Positions 1-11,068 of a stretch of DNA of 64,000 bases are shown one piece after another (the stretch's first letter is position 1; the number at the start of each line of letters is the position of its first letter). A program made the translations under genes and the position numbers. Location of the stretch: the NCBI RefSeq assembly GCF_945859685.1, contig NC_079147.1:88900315-88964314 (forward strand). The letters are read 5' to 3'. Source of the stretch: Eupeodes corollae. Its lineage: Eukaryota; Arthropoda; Insecta; Diptera; Syrphidae. Below the pieces are notes generated by a model. It was not told the DNA's origin. It was given only the letters and a program-made list of their open reading frames with translations, and ran no database searches.

Positions 1-1014
1 CCCTTGAGTGCTACTGCTACTGCTGTTGCTGCTGCACAAAATGAAATGAAACGAAACAACTTGCAAGCTTGCAACGTCGCATTAAAATTAATTTGAGAAA
101 GAGGAAGAATCCCTAGCTCTCTGGTTCCCTGCTCCTCGGTAGTCCATTTCTCTGTTTCTCTGTTTTTCTGTTGTTATGGGGGAATAAATCAGAGAATGTG
201 AACTTAAATTGAATTGGGCATCTGTTTGAGTTTTTAACATTTTACAAATTAATCTGTACAAACAAGCAGCTTGTTTAATGTGCCTACATATAAATGGATT
301 TATAGTTATACGAGTATCATCAGCTTCAATAAAATGATTCCTTTTTTAATCCAAAGCAAAGCAAAAAAAAAAAACAAAAGAGGCAAATTGGTCTTATGGT
401 CTTTGTTTATTGATCATTAATTATGGGGTGGTTTGGAATTAAAAAGCAAAGGGGGGTTGTAAATACGTTTAAGCTAACTAATAGTCTTACTCGTTCATGT
501 TTTTTAAATATTTTATTGAGTTGTGAAATATGTTTAACCTATACCTATCTGGGTTGATTTTTGTATGTTTATCTGTGATTATCTTAACGTCGCACAGATG
601 AATGAAAAAGGAAAGTCTTTTGACGAATAATATAAGCTTTGTGAAATTGATCTGGTTAAGTTCTTATCTACAGGAATTGAAGGAAGGTTTTCGAGATGAA
701 ATTGAGGATTGGAAGATGTTGAAGTATAAGCAGACTCCGTTTTTGCGCTAACTTTTGGTACGGATTAAGCGGACATTTTTCATTTGCATCTTTTAAGTTA
801 TGCTTAAATAAAGTTTACACAGATATGAGAAACACGGGTCAAATTGATTCATTTTAATACTTAATTAACGTCTTATAGATACCTCTTTAGATGAAGAAGA
901 ATGTGGTAAGCCCACACGATGTTCACATCTTGAAAGTCAGTATAGATATATATTTTTTTTAATACTACTGCATACAAAATGAAAATTTTTCTTTTCTTTA
1001 CTAAGTTATCGTAA
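1..1014. other. Non-coding flank, no gene seen
   Basis: No open frame resembling a known protein was found on either strand. The first ~35 bases carry an imperfect CTG/CTACTG microsatellite (gctactgctactgctgttg), followed by AT-rich DNA with short A and T runs. It looks like ordinary insect intergenic or intronic sequence. Confidence 0.6.
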
Positions 1015-1954
1015 TCGGTTCGATTTGTCGAATTGAAAATGTTGACATTTCTCGACGTTTCAAGGTCCCTAGATTCTAAATAAAAGATTTTTAGAAAGAT
1101 GTCTGTGCGTTTTTTCGTTGTCCACAGCTCAAGAACCAGAAGAGATATCAACTTCAAATAAATTTTGTTATACAGATAATAAGGCAGAATTATGCCAAAA
1201 GTGCTCTCAATAAAATTGCAAGTGCGTTTTTTTTTATCATAGCAGTGTAAAAATATATCTCTAAAACAATTTTGTGCAACGAAAAATCAAGTTTTTAACA
1301 TCTGGTAGAATTTTGAGAAAAATTGAATTGACGTTTTTTTTTTATAAAAAATAAAAACCTAAAAAAAACATCACTCAAAGTTGGTAAAAATTGAATTTCG
1401 ACTCAAATATCTTTCCAAAAATTGGAGATATTGACTTTAAATTACTTTTATCTTTAGAAAAATATTGTTATCAACATTCAGTAAAATTTTGAAAAAAGTT
1501 GAAATGACGCTTTTTTTTTACAAAAAATAAAAACTTAAAAGAAAATTTAACAAACGTTTGTAAAAATTGAATTTCGACTATATCTTTTTTGAATTTCGAC
1601 TATATCTTTTCAAAACTTTTATATTATACCTTCCAGCTAATGTTAGCTTACAAGAAATATTATTTTTAATATTCGGACAAATTTTGAGAAAAATCGCAGT
1701 GACAGCTTTGTAACAAAAAATAAAAACCTAAACAAAAACTATAATCAAAATTGATAAAAATTTATTTTCGACTCAAATATCTTTTCAAAACTTTGGAATA
1801 TTGGCTTTAAACTACTTTTTTCTTTTAAAAAATATTGTTGCCAACACTCAGTAAAATTTTGAGAAAAATTGAATACAGTTTTTTTTTCTACAATAATAAA
1901 AACCTAACAAAAAAACAATACTAAAACTTGCTAAAAATTTACTTCCGAGTCAAA
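1015..1954 (+). repeat. AT-rich repeat block 1: head plus ~175-bp tandem monomers
   Basis: A head segment (about 1015-1212, with the motif ggtccctagattctaaataa and a stretch reading accagaagagatatcaactt) leads into about four degenerate monomers. Each monomer has the order AAAAATTGAATTTCGACTC, ATATCTTT-CAAAA, TTTAAACTACTTTTATC, AATATTGTTNTCAACATTC, AGTAAAATTTTGAGAAAAA, TGACAGTTTTTTT, ATAAAAACCTAA. Starts near 1387, 1562/1592, 1755 and 1934 give a period of ~175-190 bp. The same head and monomers occur at 23250-24560 and 55880-57087. It has no coding potential and is cut at its right edge by an RTE fragment. Confidence 0.75.
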
Positions 1955-2192
1955 TACTTACTTAAGGTGGCGCTACAGTCCGGGACAGACCTGGGCCTGA
2001 ACCAACAAGCATCTCCAGCCAGCTCGGTCCCTACCTAGCTGTCTCCAGTTTCGAACGCCAAGTTGGTTGAGGTCCTCTCCCACCTGGGTGCGCCACCTGA
2101 ATCGCGGTCTTCCTCTACTGTGCAGTCCTTCGGGATTGGATTCGAAAACCTTGTGGGCTGGAGCGTTGATGTCCATCCGCTCTACAAAACTC
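1955..2192 (-). mobile_element. RTE-A LINE, 3'-terminal fragment
   Basis: The minus strand encodes the C-terminal tail of an RTE-type ORF2 (67 codons open, 1973-2176), with MDINAPAHKVFESNPEG, RGRPRFRWRTQVGEDLNQLG and VRNWRQLGRDRAGWR motifs. It ends in the family 3' terminus, in which a GTAGCGCCACCTTAAGTAAG stretch is visible in reverse at 1955-1975. The same end recurs at 37797, 50596 and 62874. It is a severely 5'-truncated copy lacking endonuclease and RT. Confidence 0.85.
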
Positions 2193-2367
2193 TGCTCCTC
2201 TCAATGCTTCTTCGCAGTGGACTAACAACAACATTGGCCACTCCGTAATTCTAAGGTACTTAGAATCAATTTTAAAGCACACAGACTACACCATCCCCCA
2301 ACTGCAATTCGACAGGAATTTCCAGATTTCTATACCTACCAGATCTTTTTGGGAGGATAGGACATTC

Positions 2368-2943
2368 TTGGAGGATGAGTCAATCCATTTTTACACAGAT
2401 GGGTCAAAAACCAAAGAAGGGGTTGGTGGTGGTGTGTACTCTGAACGACTGAAATTAAGGCTCTCATTCCGCCTTCCCAATCATTGTAGCGTGTTCCAGG
2501 CGGAACTTTTGGCGATTAGAGAAGTCTTGTCTTGGCTCAAAGAAAACGTGATATCAACATCTGATATCCGTATTTTCTCCGACAGCCAGGCCGCTATCAA
2601 ATCTCTGGACTCTGTCTCTACAAACTCTATAACAGTCCATAACTGTCGATCATCTCTAATGGAGATGGCGCAACAGTTTAATATTCACCTTTGCTGGGTG
2701 CCGGGCCATAGAGACATTCCAGGTAACTGTAAGGCAGATGAACTCGCCAGGAACGGTACAGTACAGCCCATCCTACCACGTTTGGTAAGTACAGGCATAC
2801 CAATTGCTACTTGTAAACTGTTGCTAATGCAAGACGCTGCGAGGAGGGCAGGCACCAGCTGGAACAACATCACCACGTGTCAAGCCACAAAAAACACCTG
2901 GCCAACACTGGATTTAAAAGTTCAAGGTGCATGCTCTCTCTAA
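2368..2943 (+). pseudogene. RNase H domain of RNH1 LINE ORF2
   Basis: This 191-codon frame is an RNase HI-fold domain, which in these LINEs degrades the RNA strand of the RNA:DNA hybrid. The catalytic acidic residues are recognisable: FYTDGSKT near residue 10, FQAELLAIREV near 45, IFSDSQAAIKSL near 72 and WVPGHRDIPGNCKADELA near 110-127. The frame runs upstream of the first Met, so the start is only the first ATG. Coding continues in another frame from about 2880, so a frameshift separates it from the C-terminal cysteine motif. It is a fragment of a dead LINE and not a free-standing host RNase H. Confidence 0.85.
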
Positions 2944-3224
2944 GCAGATCGCATATAAGCTCGATAATAGGTGTCATAACCGGACACTGTCTAATAGGAA
3001 AGCACGCCACGAGACTAGGCGTTTTCTCAAATGACTTTTGCAGAAGCTGTATGGACGAGGAAGAGGAAGAAAAGGTTCTTCATCTTCTCTGCACATGCCC
3101 TGCTCTAGCTCGAAAACGCAAGAATTACCTAGGAGAATTCTTCTTTAACGATATAAACGATCTAAATCATATCAGTATAATCAGCCTCTCACGTTTCGTA
3201 AGGGACTTTAACTGGTTCCATTGA
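2877..3224 (+). pseudogene. C-terminal CxxC/HxxxC segment of RNH1 ORF2
   Basis: This 115-codon frame, shifted relative to the RNase H frame, contains FCRSC followed by VLHLLCTCPAL, a cysteine/histidine arrangement shared with the C terminus of the RNH2 element (CRSCSDQ...IIHFLCKCPAL). It ends at a stop just before the 3' UTR. The homology to RNH2 shows it is the natural C terminus of the LINE polyprotein, displaced by one frameshift. Confidence 0.8.
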
Positions 3225-3339
3225 GCTTAGGAGGAAGCCTCAAGATTCATGTGGTATCACAATGGGACATTAAACTGGCCTAAGTGTGTCCGTTTCCATC
3301 TTGGACAGCCACTATCACCTAACCTAACCTAACCTACTT

Positions 3340-4149
3340 TGTGCAATTTCCGAAGTCAGACAAGAAAAATTGGGGTGAAACAAATTGTATCTTGTTGAAA
3401 AGTAATATAAGGGTTTGAAAGCGCATAATGATCAAGGATTGTAGATTTGCTTTGAATTACGTGACACGTGATCAAATCTTCTCTTTCCAAATGCACAAGG
3501 CGTGGTATATTGTTGAAACAAACAGTCTTTTCTTGCTGATAACATCACATCAGTCATACATTTTGTGTTGCCAAAAGCATGCATGTTTTAATAGGGGTGT
3601 AATATTTCGATACCCACAACCTACAAAGAACACCAAAGTCCTCACCAACTACAGAATTGATTGCAAATCCCAAGAATATCAAATAACAATGTTCAAGTTT
3701 TTTAAATAAAAATTGGGACACTAATGATTTCAAAACTGTTTATGTTATTCGATCAAATGATAGAACACTAAAAACAATTTCACTTGCTTTTCAGATTTCG
3801 ATTTTATTCCCTTCGATATTGGGACTGTTTTTAAAAGCTAAATTACAAAAGTTTAGAGGGTTATTATATCATTTTATGCGGAAGAACATAATTTTTCTAA
3901 AATAAAATAAAAGCAAATAAGTTGGGAAGAAACTTTAGTGTGACACTTAAAAATTATGCGTTAAAAAATCTTTTTTCACTTCCATTCTAGAGAGATTCAG
4001 AGCTTTTATATTAAAACAACAGATATGAAACGTTTATTATGTTTTCCAATTAGTCCTTATTTTAACGTAAGTGTCACTTTATTGTTTTTGGGACAATTAT
4101 ATTCTTGAAATTCGTGTTTAAATCTCATTTTTGGACAATTGAAAGTAAA
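3340..4149. other. AT-rich stretch, no gene recognised
   Basis: A 93-codon frame at 3428-3709 has no recognisable domain and no support from context, so it is not called as a gene. The rest is AT-rich with scattered stops in all frames. It may hold eroded transposon sequence that I cannot identify. Confidence 0.5.
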
Positions 4150-4265
4150 TCCATTGTTTCTAGAGATATGGACGGTGAAAAAATCTTTTATTTAGATTCT
4201 AGGGACCTTGAAACGTCAACGGCGAAAAATGTCAAAAATTTTAATTTGACAAATATTTATGTGAG
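4150..4265 (-). repeat. Isolated head fragment of the AT-repeat family
   Basis: On the plus strand this reads as the reverse complement of the head of AT-repeat block 1. The motif tttagattctagggacc, then gaaacgtcaacg and tttaatttgacaaat, mirrors 1025-1095. It is a single inverted fragment without the tandem monomers. Confidence 0.65.
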
Positions 4266-4949
4266 TGCAAAAAAAAAAGAAGATGGAATAAAAGACGAGT
4301 TTCAGAAATTAAAAGCCAACATTATAAAAAATTGGGGATCTCTTTTTCAAAGTTTTCTTCTTAAGAACCTGAATGTTTGCTTTTTCTCTCAGAAAAGATC
4401 TTATACAAATAAGTTAAAGCGTTACTAACGTTTTTTCAAATTCTAGGTTGTGTGAAAACAAAGATTTTATTTGTTTTTGAAAGTAAACCGCTTTTTCGTG
4501 AATATCGTTGAGTTACTTACAAATCCTTAAATTAAATCTTATCTTATATAACATTACTGTATAAGCATATGACCGACCCCCTCTGCTTCATAACTCATAT
4601 GGCCGACCCCCTCTGGAGCTTTCAATGGCCAAAAGTTAATAAATTTGTGCTGCGTGATTGAAACAGGGCTGGATTTGCTGCTCCTACTATATTCATGGGC
4701 CATTCCTCAGTTAGAAGTGATAATTTTAGCAACAAAGTTCAAAGCATTAAAATACAAATCTTATTTTCATTTATTAAAAATAAATAATTCAAAGTATTAG
4801 ATGGGGTCATATGTTTCAACGCAATACGATAAGTCTTAAATTTAGGGGCAGGATACCCTAGATCCGCCATTGAGTGGGAACTGAGGAAAATATTGTAGTA
4901 GTATCACCCAGTGTTATGGAAATAATTGAGAAAGGCTTTAAGTGAGAAG
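4266..4949. other. Non-coding, with a short direct duplication
   Basis: No gene seen. At 4566 and 4596 the block catatgRccgaccccctctg is repeated head to tail with a 30-bp period, and the related gggtcatatg occurs once more near 4803 in reverse sense. The stretch is otherwise AT-rich. Confidence 0.5.
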
Positions 4950-5139
4950 CCTTTCAAAATTCAGCTGATATTAGAATTGAAACCCAAACGACATTCCAAA
5001 ATGTCAAATTGGCTGTTGAAAGCGGCAAAGTTCTTTTCAGGTTGAATGGATACGTGAATAGGCAAAATTGCCTTATTTAGGGTTAACAGTAGCCAGAAAA
5101 AGGAAAGGTGCTACTAGTGCATCTAGAGAAAGTTGAGCT
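4950..5139 (+). mobile_element. DD41D/rosa-like transposase relic, left part
   Basis: The translated segments PFKIQLILELKPKRHSKM and FRLNGYVNRQNCLI align with residues ~117-140 and ~163-176 of the intact transposase at 40941-42026 (PYKIQLVQELKPND, WLNGYVNKQNCRI). Stops interrupt it. The homology stops near 5139 at the equivalent of the intact protein's MHPEKCTVW segment and resumes at ~6738, so a LINE has split it. Confidence 0.75.
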
Positions 5140-6735
5140 GTATAGAGGTTATTAGGATCAAAAAAGGAAGTTTCCGGGATTACAGAGCAAACCCAACAGA
5201 TGTAAACCGTAATAAGGACATAAACGACGCATTAAATTTTTGCATGACCAGAAATAACGTCAAAAAAATACTACAATGTCCCAATGGTAGTAAAAATTTC
5301 TGGTCATTTGTAAAAAATGTGCGACGTAACAGTACGTCATCGTCGGTTCCGACGCTCGTTTTCAATGAAACTCCCCATGATTTTTTACTGTTAATTCAAT
5401 GCTGCCAATGAGTGACATGACTCCGCCTGTACTTGAAAGCGTAAACTATTCCATGGAACGAATCTTCTTTCGCACTCGTTCAGTTACTAGAGTACTTAAA
5501 AATCTTGACATTCACAAATCCCCGCTAATGTTCTGAAAAGGTGTTCTTTAACGCTGGCAAAACCACTGCGTAAGCTTTTCCATCTGTCCTATTCTATAGG
5601 TCTTTTTCCGAGTGGATGGAAAACTGCATTTGTCCAGCCTGTACTTAAAAAGGGCGAATCCTCCTCCTCATCTAACAATAGTCCAAATGCACTTACGTTT
5701 CTTCTTTTGGTATTGATGAATCCCTTCTTCGTTGGGTTATAAATTACCTTTCAGACCGTTCAATTCAAATAATATTGGACGGGTTCAAATCTGATATCTA
5801 AAAAATAAACGCTGGTGTGCCCCAGGGCTCTGTTTTGCCTCCAACACTCTTCTTTATTTTTATAAATGTTCTTTTGTGTGAAACTTCTAACCCACTAAAT
5901 TGTTTCGCTGATAAGAGTACCCTCAGTTTTTCCTATTCGTTTGTAGTTTCACATTGTTGTTTTTCGGATGATGATGCTGTTACCAACAGCAGAATATGAT
6001 AAGCTAATTAAATTCTGATCCGTGTAGAATGTAATGGTTTGACAACTCAATGCTGTCTACTGTCGCAAAAGCGTAACCCTCCCACAATGCCACTATCTAT
6101 GAGTGGTACTTGCTGCTATCAGTCTTAGTTATTTGCATTACAAACCACTTGTCGTGGAGTGATCAAATATTTGACATCGCCAAGTGCTTAGGTTTTCTCC
6201 GATAATCTAATTTTTTATTTGTAAAGCCTATATTCGTCCAAAACTTGAGTGGAATTTCCATATTTGGGCAGGTGTTCCTATAACCAACTTGAGTCTCTTG
6301 GACATGAATTCAAAAGAAAGCTCTAACTGAAACCTTTGCATCTCTCGAGCACCGTCTTTAGGTTTCATGTCTATCATTATTGTATCGCTCCTTCCATAAG
6401 CAAAGCTCTAATGAAATAGCCAGTTGCATTCCTCCCCTCAAACAATTCAACCGTAATACTCGTCCTTTTTTTTGGGAATGCCCATCAGTTTACTTTTGAG
6501 CCCAATTTTCGTCGTACTGTAAAGTACAGAGATTCTTTTTTAGTCACACTACACGAATGTGGAATGCTTTATCAGACTCAATATTTCCCACTCATTACAA
6601 AGTCCAGTCATTCAAAACCAATGTGCATCGGTATCTCCTTTTCTTTCCAATCCTATCCTCCCTTCCTAATTACTCGCACTGTGTATATAATCATTATAAG
6701 GGTATTCATATCCCCTCGAGTGCTCATACAATATT
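5140..6735 (+). mobile_element. Jockey/CR1-like LINE relic inside the DD41D relic
   Basis: This degenerate RT-type LINE shows, in order: a pre-RT linker (ILQCPNGSKNFWSFVKNVRR, 5133-5411), an RT block reading INAGVPQGSVLPPTLFFIF at ~5808-5860, a decayed FADD-like motif (NCFADKSTLS), and the family C terminus WNALSDSIFPTHYKVQSFK at 6557-6799. Frameshifts and stops are numerous. A close relative with GVPQSSVLSPTLFHIFINV lies on the minus strand at 16010-18200. Both ends abut the halves of one transposase relic, which shows it inserted there. Confidence 0.75.
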
Positions 6736-6737
6736 CA

Positions 6738-7000
6738 AAAAAGGTCAATGTTTGTTACGGATTATTGGTTTGGCGGAATCTTGGGCCGTATTTCTTTGAA
6801 AATGATGCGAATCGCAACAATATTCTGAATTATGAGCGGTACCATGTGATGATATCAACCTTTCGAAGAGCTTGACTTGCAAGGCATGTGGTTTCAACAA
6901 GTTCTGTGAAGAGTTTATTTCAATAGATTGTGCAATTTAGCGCCTGTAGGCGAAGTTTTGTTGGTCTTTGTTAAGGATCGTGTCTATTGACACACTGAAA
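6738..7000 (+). mobile_element. DD41D/rosa-like transposase relic, right part
   Basis: CYGLLVWRNLGPYFFENDAN aligns with residues ~199-216 of the intact transposase (CGLYAGGIIGPYFFKDA). A following piece reads LARHVVST, a decayed form of the NLVDMWFQQDG segment that holds the second catalytic Asp. It continues the element whose left part ends at 5139. No clear terminal repeat remains. Confidence 0.7.
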
Positions 7001-9538
7001 AAAAAATGCATTTTGGCATTTGCTTTAAATCAGCCGAAATATTAGATAAAATATGTCAATAATTTACTACACAAATGGACCATTCATGTGAGTTTTTTTT
7101 TAATCCGGGTAGCTCTTAAAAAGTCACAAGGAAAATAATATTTTGAGTATTTTAATTTTCAATTACGTCGCAGCCATTAGTAAAGTCAAACACCCAATTA
7201 TGAGAATTATGTGTTACATCAAGTTCTGTCTTAATTTACATTATATTGGGATAACCCCTAACCCTTGACTCACATTTCAATCAGGTGAAAAGTGTTGTGG
7301 TTTTGTTCTAGTTTGGAAACAATTTAAAGTTTCGTATCCATCCAAAAAACATTATGCCACCTTTCTATACCTTGGTACACTTCTCCAAACTCCACCTTTC
7401 CTCACTCGTTCTTATTAAACAATCGATATTTTAATGGGGTTGATTAATGCCGAATGTATCCATAATTTATTAACAATATCATGCCTAAAACTAATTGATT
7501 AATGGATTTGATATGTAAGCATGAAATGCTTTCTCTTTCCTGCTAAATTATATCAAGTAGGCATAAGTACCTATACCTAACTATCTAATAACACTAAACA
7601 GTTATATCTACATTACAATACCTACGACGACGATTGGTATCCAATTAGAGATATATCTACTTATATATTTATATTCCTTAACATTTCACTGTAAATTATT
7701 ATTATCTATAAATCAAACGTCGCCGTTTACGTTGCTCGGCTCAGCTCAGTTCAGCTTTTACTCGACCCGTGTGTTGATTTAGCTGGAAGATAATAGAAGA
7801 CATTTTCCATTTAAATTTATACACAAATGAAAAACCCCAAACCCTTACCCTAATTCACTCGACTCTTTAGAGTTCATAGATATACTCTACACTCTCCCAC
7901 CCTTCTCCACTTACACCCTCTGTTCTTTCCCATCGAAGAACGCTCTGCTATCACCCAAAATAATCTATACCTATAGAATATACAATTTCATAAACGTTAG
8001 AAATTCCCTTCTGGAGGAAATCTCTTCTCAATAAATCATACGTCCGCAACAATGGCACGAAAAGTCGTTAGGGGCGCGCTGCAGACTGTACAATGTACAC
8101 AACGCGGTATAATCAATAAATACGTTTGTACGCGCAATTGAATGGAAATGGCAGATGAGGTAAGGTGGTGGAGGCTTATACGAACACGATATCACGAGGG
8201 GAGAGCAACACAAATTAAGGGGATCCTATCCAGAGCTAGAGCTAAAGCCTCCATCAGAGATCTATGAACCCACTTGGCATAAGCTGGAATCTACAACACG
8301 CGAAGCACAGTGAAGTTATGGAAATGGAAATAGAAGAACCCTATCGCATCGCATTGCCATGGCCAGAGCAGCGCGCACACGACAGACAAAGGGGTTGTTT
8401 ATCAAATAAAAGAAATCGTTTCAATTGATTTTCTTTTTTGATATTTTGTTAATGGAACCGTTTAACCGGAGCGAATGCCGAAATAAAGCCATTAATGGGT
8501 TTTCGTTTCCCCTGCATTCTTATAGCCTTTGGCCTAGATGACGAGGGGTGAAGGGGAGGTGGTATTCTGAGTGGGTGTTCGTTGGCCTTTGAACTAATGG
8601 TTGATTCATGGAGAAAGAGGGTAGCACAATAGAATGAAGAAAAAAAAAAACGAAAGCATTTATAAATACACAACAACTATAACAACACTCTTTGGCAACA
8701 TTGTATCTAAACATTTTGACACAGATACCTTATGCCTCAGAACCACTTCATCCACCCTCGCTAATTTCGTTTGTCGATTGTCGTGCGCTTCTATTTAACA
8801 CACACAATGAAAAATAAAATATGGACGTGTGTTATCTCACCGCACCACCCGCATTATACCCTCGTAAGCCTATTTTGATGCAAAGGGTAGAAATAACAGT
8901 AGGTAAGGTATACGTATGTTGGTTCTCTGTGTTTGCTACGTGCTCTCTACCGTTTAATGATGCAATTAATGTTTATGGAAAACGTGTATTCAGGGTTGAT
9001 GACTACTGGAGAGAGTGAGGGCAGCTCGCAATCGCAACGGGTTGGTCGGCAGAGAGGGAGGAAGTTAATTTCAGTGGGGGATGAAGACGTATTTAGACTC
9101 TCTTATTAAGACTTCTCTAAAAGGGGTTTATTTAGCTCACAGGAACGAAAATATTTCATTATTGTTTGCTTGGTAGTTCGTTCGGTTTGGTTTGGCAGTC
9201 ATGAAGAAGTAATTGCTCGTTCGTCAGCGATAATTGATACAATACATAATATTAAATTATAAACGATGCGGGCATTGCCAGATGGATGAAAGATTAAATG
9301 TTAATGCAACAAAAAAAAAAAACAACAAAATAAAGAACGTGATATTTGCTCACAAATTTAGTACTTAAGGGATTTAATGATTTTAGATTTTGAATAAAAT
9401 AAATAAAATATATTAATCCATGAAAATTTATAAATCTATGCATCTACATGCAATCACATTTATTTTTGAGGGATATTGAAAGGGTGCGATAACATACCTG
9501 TTTTTGTGTTAACGTGCGATAAAGTAAAATAAATAGAA
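7001..9538. other. 2.5-kb region without genes or recognised transposons
   Basis: Several 60-75 codon frames exist on both strands (for example 8028-8213, 8449-8714, 8821-9018), but none has a domain, a credible start context or codon structure suggesting real coding. The DNA is single-copy in appearance, with TTAATT-rich stretches and a short CAGCTCAG-type local repeat near 7740. It probably represents original host intergenic or intronic DNA and could contain enhancers, which cannot be judged from one sequence. Confidence 0.5.
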
Positions 9539-9551
9539 CTACTGTGGATAC
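9539..9551. repeat. Target-site duplication of RNH2 copy 1, left
   Basis: CTACTGTGGATAC here is repeated exactly at 12344-12356, immediately after the element. Because the element's 3' end is itself made of CTAC units, the true duplication may be a few bases shorter (ACTGTGGATAC). Confidence 0.85.
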
Positions 9552-10371
9552 GAGGACAATTTTCAATATCTGCCACAAACATAAGTTTTACCAACCGTAT
9601 AAAGACTCTTTTAAAATTTACAAGCAAGCCCTGTCATCAGCCAAAAGACAAGGCTGGAGAGAATACTGTCAATCAATCGAAGATATAAAGGACTCCGCAA
9701 GGCTCAGCAAAGTTTTATCGAAGGAACATTGTAATCCTTCATTTCTAAAAAAGCCTGATGGAACATGGACAGCCGAATCTCTTGAGCTACTGTTGAAGAC
9801 GCACTTTCCGGGTTGCGAGAGTTATAATCCCGAATCGCTTGAAACCACAGAGCTAAACGTAGCTCATGTGGAGCAAGTCAATTCCGTTAAAACCAGAGAA
9901 AATATTTTGTGGGCCACCAATACTTTTTCTCCATATAAATCCCCAGGCATGGATGGCATACTGCCAGTTATGCTTCAAAAGTTGCATGATGTGGCAGCTC
10001 CATGGCTGGAACCAATTTTCAAAGGATGTCTCCTTCTCAAACATGTGCCTATGTCGTGGAGACAGGTCAAAGTAGTTTTTATCCCGAAAGTGGGTAGGCG
10101 AGGTCACGAATCCGCGAAGGATTTCAGACCAATAAGCCTAACATCTTTTGTGCTTAAAACCTTGGAGCGCATTCTTGATTACCACATTAGAGAAATCCTA
10201 GTTGGACCGCCTCTCGAAAGCTCTCAGCATGCTTATCTTAAGGGCAAATCTACAGAGACTGCCCTCTATGAGGTAGTGCGTCCTGTAGAACAAACAATCC
10301 ATTATAAAGAATTTACTCTTGCCACCTTCCTAGACATAGAAGGTGCTTTTAAAAACGTCCTTACAGAATAA
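9544..10371 (+). pseudogene. RNH2 ORF2: pre-RT linker and N-terminal RT
   Basis: The 275-codon frame begins within the element without its true start, and the first 8 bases belong to the flanking duplication. It holds SPGMDGILPVMLQKL, then VFIPKVGRRGHESAKDFRPI (RT fingers), LTSFVLKTLERILD, and ends in the RT motif A region ATFLDIEGAFKNV. This segment carries the first catalytic Asp (LDIEGAF). A TAA stop at 10369-10371 interrupts the palm domain, and the same frame resumes with IEESLVKFGVEDFI. Confidence 0.9.
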
Positions 10372-10510
10372 ATAGAAGAATCGCTCGTTAAGTTCGGTGT
10401 AGAAGACTTCATTCGAGAATGGATTATTTCCATGCTCAGTGGTAGGAAGATTCGAGCCACTCTAGGCAATACAATCGCAACAAAACACGTGAGTAGGGGA
10501 ACACCCCAGG

Positions 10511-11005
10511 GTGGGGTTCTTTCGCCTCTTCTATGGCTTCTGGTCATGGACAATTCTCGTTAAATTAGATAGATGTGGAGTGAAGGCGGTAGCCTACGCG
10601 GATGATTTGGTGCTATTGGTGTCAGGAAAGTACACCTTTGTGATTAGTGAAATCACGGAGTCAGCTTTAAAGAAAGCTAGCAACTGGGCCACTAGTTGTG
10701 GACTAGGAGTTAACCAAAGTAAAACTGAACTGTTGCTCTTTACCACCAAAACTAAAGTACCGCCCTTCACGCTATCTCGAATCAACGGTCAAATCCTATC
10801 ATTGTCTTCCAGTGCAAAATATTTGGGAGTTATATTCGACCCTAAACTAAACTGGAAACTTAATACTGAAGTACGGGTTAAGAAGGTTGCCTTCTACGCC
10901 TGCAGCAAAACTTTCGGCAGAAAGCGGGGACTTCAGTCGAAGATGATTTTATGGACGTGCACTGCCGTAGTACGACCTATCTTAACATATGGTTCGATTG
11001 TGTGA
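10511..11005 (+). pseudogene. RNH2 ORF2: RT motif C and thumb
   Basis: Upstream, in the previous frame, HVSRGTPQGGVLSPLLW (motif B) is readable to about 10535. A one-step frameshift then moves coding to this frame. VKAVAYADDLVLLVSGK contains the catalytic YADD box. It continues with KYLGVIFDPKLNWK and ends in VRPILTYGSIV followed by TGA, where relatives usually have Trp (TGG), a single-base nonsense change. The ATG at 10511 is not a real start. Confidence 0.9.
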
Positions 11006-11068
11006 TGGCCTGCTCTTAGCAAAGCCTATAATATTAATAAGCTAAAGAAGGTTCAGAGAACAGCTTGC

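Larger units (their letters stand above)
2213..3336 (+). mobile_element. RNH1 LINE (I/LOA-like), 3' portion with RNase H and CCHC region
   Basis: This is a 5'-truncated non-LTR retrotransposon that keeps the segment after the RT domain. It holds a spacer, an RNase H domain, a C-terminal CxxC...HxxxC cysteine/histidine motif, and a short 3' UTR. The element ends in four tandem CCTAA-type units (3318-3336), the sort of short terminal repeat typical of I- and LOA-like LINEs instead of poly(A). A second fragment of the same 3' end lies at 13563-13682 (minus), and another fragment lies around the RTE-A insertion at 50513-53616. Confidence 0.85.

Noticed and set aside
3318..3336. Telomeric TTAGG array
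   Set aside because: Only about four units, placed exactly at the 3' end of a LINE; better explained as its terminal repeat.
9853..10107. Antisense frames inside RNH2 and other LINEs
   Set aside because: They are shadows of the RT and RNase H coding on the opposite strand.
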